Position numbers and translations under genes: made by a program
In this document: piece by piece, positions 15,601-20,101 of the stretch
Layout: each line of letters starts with the position of its first letter
Numbering within the stretch: the stretch's first letter is position 1
Origin: an uncultured Neomegalonema sp.
GTDB lineage: Bacteria > Pseudomonadota > Alphaproteobacteria > Rhodobacterales > Rhodobacteraceae
Assembly: GCA_937944035.1 (NCBI GenBank)
Contig: CALDZQ010000123.1
Location: 1 to 20,101 of the forward strand
Length of the DNA stretch: 20,101 nucleotides
Direction of reading: 5' to 3'
The notes under the pieces: generated by a model
The model's database searches: none
What the model was told of the DNA's origin: nothing
Seen by the model: the letters and a program-made list of their open reading frames with translations, nothing else

Positions 15601-16147
15601 CAGGCTCAGTCCTCTCGCGTGCCTTCACAAACACACGATCCAGTGCCTCCGCAAGAATCGCCTGCGCTTCTTGCTCATCCATCAGATTGAAATGCGGTGA
15701 AACCCCTGCTTCCAACGGAAAACGGCGCAGCAGGCTTTCACAGAACGCATGGATTGTTTGGATTTTAAGACCACCCGGGGTCTCTAAAGCATGTGCGAAC
15801 AAGCGGCGGGCATTGTTTAAATCAATGCCACTGTCGAGCTTTGTCCCCGGCTCCTGCAACGCTTCAAGCGCGCCGCGTAGGGCGTTCTCCTCCATCAGTG
15901 CCCAGCCGCCCAGCTGCTCGAACAACTTGTTCTGCATGTTTGCGGCGGCCGCACGGGTGTAGGTCAGGCACAAAATGCGCGACGGGTCCGGCGCTTTGCC
16001 GCCTGTCCCCAGCAACAGGCGCGCAACACGGTCGATGAGCACCTTCGTCTTGCCAGAACCCGCATTCGCAGTCACCCAAGCGGAGATATGCGGGTCTGAC
16101 GCTTGGGTTTGAGGAACCAGCGGGTTTGTGGGATGCGTTTCACTCAT
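12653..16147 (-). CDS. addA: Double-strand break repair helicase-nuclease subunit AddA
   Basis: AddA is the UvrD-like 3'-5' helicase with a RecB-type nuclease domain that, with AddB, resects double-strand breaks and prepares 3' tails for RecA. The 1164 residues show superfamily 1A motifs in order: Walker A ANAGSGKT at 27-34, motif Ia LCLTYTRAAA, motif II LVDEAQDTSPEQW near 403, motif III VVGDEKQSIFSFQGA near 440, motif V MTVHGSKGLEAPIVFLPD near 787, and motif VI YRRLLYVGMTRAEDWL near 860. The C-terminal nuclease has GTLLHLLLEHL, VGTIDRL near 1067, IIDFKSGRAP near 1079 and YLRQLSIYRAAL near 1098, so catalytic Asp, Asp and Lys are all present. I chose ATG at 16147, which overlaps the addB stop as ATGA; the frame extends nine codons further upstream into addB without a ribosome site. 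Length is normal for alphaproteobacterial AddA. Confidence 0.97.
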   Translation of the reverse strand: MSETHPTNPLVPQTQASDPHISAWVTANAGSGKTKVLIDRVARLLLGTGGKAPDPSRILCLTYTRAAAANMQNKLFEQLGGWALMEENALRGALEALQEPGTKLDSGIDLNNARRLFAHALETPGGLKIQTIHAFCESLLRRFPLEAGVSPHFNLMDEQEAQAILAEALDRVFVKARERTEPELTTATDYVIRRAQESGIHALVAEIVAKRDAFRGDAADTIDAVYAVLEVESGQTQTSAVESFFSKTDADDIRAMALNFTKGGSHETKSAAILLPAMQSASKAQWLDALNFALLTKGNPRSTSRFPTKAVKAIDPDIVDTVERFQARLVELNARLRTIKSAEDSRNLVPFAKAIIDEVDTLKHLRDALDFGDLIRLAGDLLQNSEASAWVRYKLDGGVDHILVDEAQDTSPEQWRVVSAIAEEFFAGDGANPENRTLFVVGDEKQSIFSFQGAAPDALDKVRTRFRALLADPQDPLREPQLRHSFRSTPAVLAVVDEVFKNPAALDGLNATGDAPTHIAFRDHAPGRVEFWPPISIIEEDDPPDWWEPVNKLPADAPQLRLARGIVDQIETWLDPDTPQELPAKGRPIRAGDILILVRRRNDFAEAVISMLKARGLPVAGKDRMQLNTQLAVKDLLALARFALLPEDDLTLATVLRSPIIGISETALYDLAQGRSGRLWGTLIARREERDDFSKAHALLSQMLKAADFLRPYEFFERVLTQHGARGRLLDRLGVEAADPIDELLSQALEFENDGPPSLQTFVNSIENADTQIKREMEQGRDEIRIMTVHGSKGLEAPIVFLPDICALPTEKNFARIFPVAEQTPVWAPISGDSPDVVQAMRTDADAKRLEEYRRLLYVGMTRAEDWLIVCGWHGKNQPKDTSWAKLVESAFAGAPETGMTPLLDSNDEVIPSQVFESKGEPDKKKSTAVDEPLLLPLPVPAQLLERPRSETSAPQPIAPSRVGGGQSDPFDPMPLAGEYEDSDPPLSSAERGTLLHLLLEHLAPLQSEAREDAAAAMGATDLLAPVLRILNNSAYAWMFGPDSMAEVPIHGPVSALNGRAIVGTIDRLVFTNSDAHIIDFKSGRAPANGLIPASYLRQLSIYRAALTDIFEQRDVHCHLLWIDENRLDTPTSRQLDSALQSMLNDGSLDEKRFTPVDLEEVDT

Positions 16148-19100
16148 TGTGCAAAATTCCCGCTGCCTTCCCACTCTCCCACGCGGGCAAGGTGGTCGTA
16201 GTCACCGACCCAATCAGTCGTTTCAGGTCGTGCTTTCGACCAGTAGGCTTGCGTTTCATCGCTGTAAGCAACCAGCAGCTCGGTCAACCGGGGAAGGGCT
16301 TGGCCGACCAGTGTCTCAACATCATCAATCTTGATGTTCTCACCGGCTGAACTCGCTGTGCCCATCAGTTTGACGTATTGCAGTTGAGAGACGGGCAGTG
16401 GCTCCACCGGAAACGCCCCTGCGGCAATCATCGCACCTTGTAGCGGAAGCTGTTGCGCCCATCCGGCTTTTACCTGAGCTTTTGAGGGGCAACTCGATCC
16501 TTTGTAATCGTAAAGCGCATAGGTTGCGTCAGAGCACAGATCAATCCGATCGGCTTGTGCGGTCAACTCGAATGAACCGAAATGCGGTACTTCGAAAGAA
16601 TGGCTGCCCTTATTTTCCAACATTACAGGCTTTTGAAAATCCAGCCTGCGCGCCGCCTCTTCTTTCACGAACCAAGGACCAATGCGATCCGCCCGCGCCT
16701 CGTAGAGTGCCTGATAGCTTGGCCAATCGGCAATATCGGTAAGCGCCTCTTCAGTCACCTCACGAAAAACCGTAAGCGCATCTTCGTCATCCCAAGCGTG
16801 TCGGGTCCGGTCGACGAAATCCTCGACAATACGGTGCATAATCTCACCGCGTGTACGCTGGTCCGGCTCAGGAACCAGCGATGCAAGCGGGTATAATTTC
16901 AAGATGCGACTCGCATAGATCGCGTAAGGGTCACGGATGAGTGTTTCAACGGCCGTAACTGACAATCGCTTTGGACGCTTTTCCAGCGGTGGTGTGGGTT
17001 GAGGACGCTCGCACGGTTTTGACTGCCCTGCGGGCTTGCCCAAATCAAACGCCCATTGCAGATATTTCCGCCCGTCACGCCGCATTGTGGCCAGCACATC
17101 GGGCGCAAACCCTTTCTCCGGCGCGTTGCCGAGTAGCGTGATAATCCGTTGCAGCCAGCGCGATGGCACAGTCGGTGTTCCGCCCTGTTTGCGTGAGCGG
17201 GTGAGGATCACATCCTCTGCGGAGATCGCCTGCTGAAAATCATGTGCGGAAAGGCCCAGCCGACGTTCCATAGGCGGTAAGCCGAACTCGCGGCGCATCG
17301 CGCGACTCATCCAAGGGTCAGGGTCGGGAAGGCGCGGCCAGCTATCCTCGTTCAATCCGCCGAGGATCATCCGGTCGGCCCGTTGCATCCTCGCCTCAAG
17401 TGTACCCCAGATGAAAACGCGCGGGTGATTGCCGAAGGGCGCACGGGCGCTGCGTCCGTTCATTAATCCGCCCATCAGCATCGGAATCGCACCGACCTCA
17501 ACCTCGCCCAACGATGCGCCATGCTCTGCGAGGTCATCCATAAATCCCAACGCGGTTTCCCCGTTTGGCCCTTCCCACAGAGCGCGATTGCCCTCAGAAT
17601 CAACTGCAAAAGCTTCGGCAGCCTGGCGCATCAAAGCGATTGCCGTATCAAACGATACGAGTGTCCTTTTGAGCGCATGAAGCGGTTCAAGCGCGGTTTC
17701 CAGCGTATCAAGCCAAGCCAGGGTTGCCGAACAATCGTCCTCTCGCGCACGCAAAGTGGCGCGTATCGCTGTGATATTGGCCCCGGTAGGCGCATCGGCG
17801 CGCATTGCATGGCGCTCTATAAATCGCACATGCTTGCCATGATCGCTGGCACTATGACCCAGCTTGCATAGCGGATGTTTCAGCAGCGATAAGAACCCGA
17901 TGGGATCGCCGGAACCACCAGATATTACCCGATCCTGCCCGAATGCCTCCTCCGCCAGCAGTGAAAGAAATATGCCTGGTGGTGTCAGCGCCAACGGTAC
18001 ACCGCCGGAGTCATCGCTGCGAACACCCCAACGTAGTAAGGCCGCTGAAACCCGACGTGCAAGCGTTCTGTCAGATGTGATAAGCGCTACAGTACGATCC
18101 GGCGTTTCCAACGTCTCGCGGATCGCCATAGCGATTGCCAGCGTTTCCTCTTGCGGCGTTTCGGACTCGATCAACGCGACACCTCTCAGCGCGTTCACCG
18201 CTTCGCTTTCAATGCGCTTTTGGTGCGTCATCCATTCGTGCGTCACCGGGGCCGGACGCATGGCAAGGCTCAGGAAAGTCGCACGTGGTCCGTTGTCAGC
18301 GATCCAGTCTGAGACATCATCCCGCGCGATCGCGCCGTCACGCCCGCCAATCCGCGCGAGCAGCCGCGAAAGACCCGCTTGGGGATGATCCGGCTCCCCC
18401 GATGCCTCTTTGCTATCCCGCAGTGCGGCGAAGGTTTGCGTGTCCAGGTCGCGGTCCAGCCCCGGCAGGATAACCGCGCCCTGTGGAAGTCGCGCCACGG
18501 CGGAAATAAGATCGGCACTGATCCCGACGCTACCCGTAGAACCGGCAACGATAACGGGGTCGGTGGGAGGATTCTCACGCCACGCCTCAATCTGCGCGTC
18601 TATGAGCACCGCCCGGCGGGCTACGGGGTCCATTTTCCCGTGTTCTTGAAGATGTGCCGGCCATGCTTTGCTCAGAATTTCAAGAAAGCGGAGCGTCATT
18701 TCCCAATGCGCGGAATGATCCTTCGGGAAAACCTGGCCCAGCGCGTCAAGCGAAAGCCGCTCACCATGCGCCGAATCCAGCAGTTGTGTCAGATCACCCG
18801 CCAAGGCCACGGCTGTTGCTTCCTGCGCAAGGTTTGGTGCAACTTTAGCCATGCCGCGCACCAAGCGTGTCAGCGTCAGCAGACGGTCTGTGGGGTCGAT
18901 GGCATCTGGCAGGTTAGGCACGAGGCTGCCGTCATTCAAGTCACCGAGCGTCCGAATGCGCGGCGTTAAAATCGGCTTGCCGCCAGCCTGTTTCACAAGC
19001 GCATCCGACACTCCACGCGCCCCGCGACGCGTGGGCGCATAGATCGTAACGCGCGAAAGTGCGAAAGGGTCGTCACTGTCAAGGCGCTGGTAGAGACCTT

Positions 19101-19179
19101 CGGCCAAGGCTTCCGCGAAAGGTGTGCCCATCGGGATATTAAAGACGCGCGGGCCATCCATAGGAGAAAATAATTCCAT
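16144..19179 (-). CDS. addB: Double-strand break repair protein AddB
   Basis: Partner of AddA, with an inactive helicase-like core that scans for recombination hot spots and a second RecB-type nuclease. The 1011 residues start MELFSPMDGPRVFNIPMGTPF, where the usual Walker A is degraded, as I recall for alphaproteobacterial AddB. ERPKRLSVTAVETLIRDPYA-like sequence introduces the nuclease domain, then RGEIMHRIVEDFVDR near 776, AQADRIDLCS near 875, LYDYKGSSCPS near 893 and QLPLQGAMIAAG near 909. The nuclease metal and Lys residues are therefore present. The four Fe-S cysteines of B. subtilis AddB are absent: there is no cysteine trio after the nuclease core. The ATG at 19179 overlaps the murU stop (TGATG); a GTG one codon earlier is a less likely start. 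The stop overlaps addA. Confidence 0.95.
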   Translation of the reverse strand: MELFSPMDGPRVFNIPMGTPFAEALAEGLYQRLDSDDPFALSRVTIYAPTRRGARGVSDALVKQAGGKPILTPRIRTLGDLNDGSLVPNLPDAIDPTDRLLTLTRLVRGMAKVAPNLAQEATAVALAGDLTQLLDSAHGERLSLDALGQVFPKDHSAHWEMTLRFLEILSKAWPAHLQEHGKMDPVARRAVLIDAQIEAWRENPPTDPVIVAGSTGSVGISADLISAVARLPQGAVILPGLDRDLDTQTFAALRDSKEASGEPDHPQAGLSRLLARIGGRDGAIARDDVSDWIADNGPRATFLSLAMRPAPVTHEWMTHQKRIESEAVNALRGVALIESETPQEETLAIAMAIRETLETPDRTVALITSDRTLARRVSAALLRWGVRSDDSGGVPLALTPPGIFLSLLAEEAFGQDRVISGGSGDPIGFLSLLKHPLCKLGHSASDHGKHVRFIERHAMRADAPTGANITAIRATLRAREDDCSATLAWLDTLETALEPLHALKRTLVSFDTAIALMRQAAEAFAVDSEGNRALWEGPNGETALGFMDDLAEHGASLGEVEVGAIPMLMGGLMNGRSARAPFGNHPRVFIWGTLEARMQRADRMILGGLNEDSWPRLPDPDPWMSRAMRREFGLPPMERRLGLSAHDFQQAISAEDVILTRSRKQGGTPTVPSRWLQRIITLLGNAPEKGFAPDVLATMRRDGRKYLQWAFDLGKPAGQSKPCERPQPTPPLEKRPKRLSVTAVETLIRDPYAIYASRILKLYPLASLVPEPDQRTRGEIMHRIVEDFVDRTRHAWDDEDALTVFREVTEEALTDIADWPSYQALYEARADRIGPWFVKEEAARRLDFQKPVMLENKGSHSFEVPHFGSFELTAQADRIDLCSDATYALYDYKGSSCPSKAQVKAGWAQQLPLQGAMIAAGAFPVEPLPVSQLQYVKLMGTASSAGENIKIDDVETLVGQALPRLTELLVAYSDETQAYWSKARPETTDWVGDYDHLARVGEWEGSGNFAQ

Positions 19180-19880
19180 CACATGACCGCCTTTGTCGCT
19201 TCCTCAAGACCTTCGGGTGTGCCCACGTCACACCATCCATCTGTATGAACAACACCATAGGCGCGCCCGGCGGCGATGGCCTTGTCCCATAGCAAATTCA
19301 GCGAAAAAGCGCCCTCAGGCGCATTCTCGAACAAGCGTGGATGCAAGACTTGCGCGCCGGTAAAAACGAAAGGAGCCGTCGCTTTATCTCCGCGCCGGAC
19401 CAAGCGCCCTTCATCATCGAGAGCAAAATCCCCAGCACGGGTATAACCGATGGCGCTTTCCACAGGGGCCAACAGCAGTAGTGCATCCATTTTGGCGAGG
19501 TTCCAACACTCCCACAGCGGATCGAGCGCATTCTCGCCTAACCAGATGTTATCGCTGTTCACCACATAAAAAGGTTCATTCCCAAGCAATGGCAACGCTT
19601 TGGCTATGCCGCCCCCCGTTTCGAGGATCATATCCGTTTCGTCAGAAAAGCAGATGCGTGGTGTGCCCCGTTTGCTCATATGGTCCCGAACCATGTCGGG
19701 TAGGTAGTGTACGTTCACGACAGCGTCGGTCACGCCGACTTCTTCCAGCTGATCTAATGTCCTGTCGATCAATGGCCGTCCGGCAACCGGAAGCAACGGT
19801 TTTGGACAATTCTTCGTTAGCTCCCGCATCCTTGTGCCAAAGCCTGCTGCGAGAACCATTGCGCGTGTCGGGCCGGTCAT
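19179..19880 (-). CDS. murU: Nucleotidyltransferase, probable N-acetylmuramate-1-phosphate uridylyltransferase
   Basis: A 233-residue sugar-1-phosphate nucleotidyltransferase. The signature MVLAAGFGTRMRELTKNCPK (residues 8-27) and PLLPVAGRPLIDRTLDQL bind UTP, YVVNSDNIWL supplies the metal-binding Asp, and TDGWCDVGTPEGL closes the domain. In Pseudomonas putida, MurU turns MurNAc-1-phosphate into UDP-MurNAc in a cell-wall recycling route that bypasses MurA. Here the gene is directly downstream of an AmgK-like kinase with a 4-bp ATGA overlap, which is the same kinase-uridylyltransferase pairing and the main reason for the specific name. The fold alone would also fit a mannose- or glucose-1-phosphate transferase. 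Its stop overlaps the addB start. Confidence 0.85.
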   Translation of the reverse strand: MTGPTRAMVLAAGFGTRMRELTKNCPKPLLPVAGRPLIDRTLDQLEEVGVTDAVVNVHYLPDMVRDHMSKRGTPRICFSDETDMILETGGGIAKALPLLGNEPFYVVNSDNIWLGENALDPLWECWNLAKMDALLLLAPVESAIGYTRAGDFALDDEGRLVRRGDKATAPFVFTGAQVLHPRLFENAPEGAFSLNLLWDKAIAAGRAYGVVHTDGWCDVGTPEGLEEATKAVM

Positions 19881-20101
19881 GTTGATGCAATCCGCTTGAG
19901 CAGGGTATCCGTCGGTTCGGGAACATGGGTCATGATAAAATCACGCAGCTTTGCCAGATGCGGCGCTTGCAGATCACGCTGCAAATGCGACCAAACGCGG
20001 GGGATCATCGACAAATAGCGCGGCTTGCCATCCCGTCTGAAAAGGCGCGCAAAAATTCCGACAATCTTGGCATTTCGCTGAGCGCCCAAACTATCATAAT
20101 C
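19877..20101 (-). CDS. amgK: AmgK-like sugar kinase / aminoglycoside phosphotransferase family (partial, C-terminal 74 residues)
   Basis: The 3' end of a gene entering from the right edge; the frame is open to position 20101. The visible part DYDSLGAQRNAKIVGIFARL, RRDGKPRYLSMIPRVWSHLQ and HLAKLRDFIMTHVPEP matches the C-terminus of the COG3178 phosphotransferases, which include the MurNAc/GlcNAc anomeric kinase AmgK. The catalytic core lies outside the window, so activity cannot be checked. Its stop overlaps the murU ATG (ATGA), and that pairing supports the AmgK assignment. In related genomes the next upstream gene is usually tsaE. Confidence 0.8.
   Translation of the reverse strand, partial: DYDSLGAQRNAKIVGIFARLFRRDGKPRYLSMIPRVWSHLQRDLQAPHLAKLRDFIMTHVPEPTDTLLKRIAST

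Noticed and set aside
16148..16174. Upstream extension of addA by nine codons
   Set aside because: It overlaps addB further and has no ribosome site. The ATGA junction and MSETHPTNP start are more plausible.

Overview
The window looks like chromosomal DNA of an alphaproteobacterium, most likely a member of the Rhodobacterales / Roseobacter group. This is inferred from protein sequence and gene order (AmgK-MurU-AddB-AddA-TrxA; PgsA-MoaD-MoaE; an MttB-family methyltransferase with the RRRRSGGRAG-type N-terminus), not from a marker gene. All recognised genes are intact except the two cut by the window edges. No tRNA, rRNA, insertion sequence, prophage or CRISPR array was seen, and no stretch over 300 bp lacks a gene.

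Left part (1-3930, all minus strand): the N-terminal 407 residues of a catalase-peroxidase (katG, cut by the left edge); a large exported TPR-repeat protein directly upstream of it; a 279-bp gene-free but hairpin-rich spacer; and a short HxlR-family regulator lacking the usual N-terminal cysteine. A perfect inverted repeat with ATAG-N7-CTAT spacing, resembling half of an OxyR tetramer site, sits upstream of a candidate katG promoter.

Middle part: diverging from hxlR, a TerC-family membrane protein and gatB (tRNA-dependent amidotransferase subunit B) run on the plus strand, 33 bp apart. gatB converges on folE (GTP cyclohydrolase I) across a symmetrical hairpin. folE diverges from an MttB-family methyltransferase, whose last codons overlap the convergent moaE. 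The minus-strand group aminotransferase, pgsA, moaD, moaE covers amino-acid metabolism, phosphatidylglycerol synthesis and molybdopterin synthase; pgsA/moaD overlap and moaD/moaE are 1 bp apart.

Right part: a small secreted Tyr/Pro-rich protein of unknown function (+) converges on trxA. Reading leftward from the right edge is a tight minus-strand operon: amgK (3' end only), murU, addB, addA, trxA. The first four genes overlap by 1-4 nt (ATGA or TGATG junctions). They couple a peptidoglycan sugar-recycling pair with the AddAB double-strand-break repair helicase-nuclease and thioredoxin.

Most of the window is ordinary housekeeping DNA. I did not find a convincing undescribed multi-gene system. 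The points most worth checking are the OxyR-like site at katG, the Cys-less HxlR regulator with structured DNA on both sides, the Tyr/Pro-rich secreted protein, and the MttB homologue with no visible corrinoid partner.
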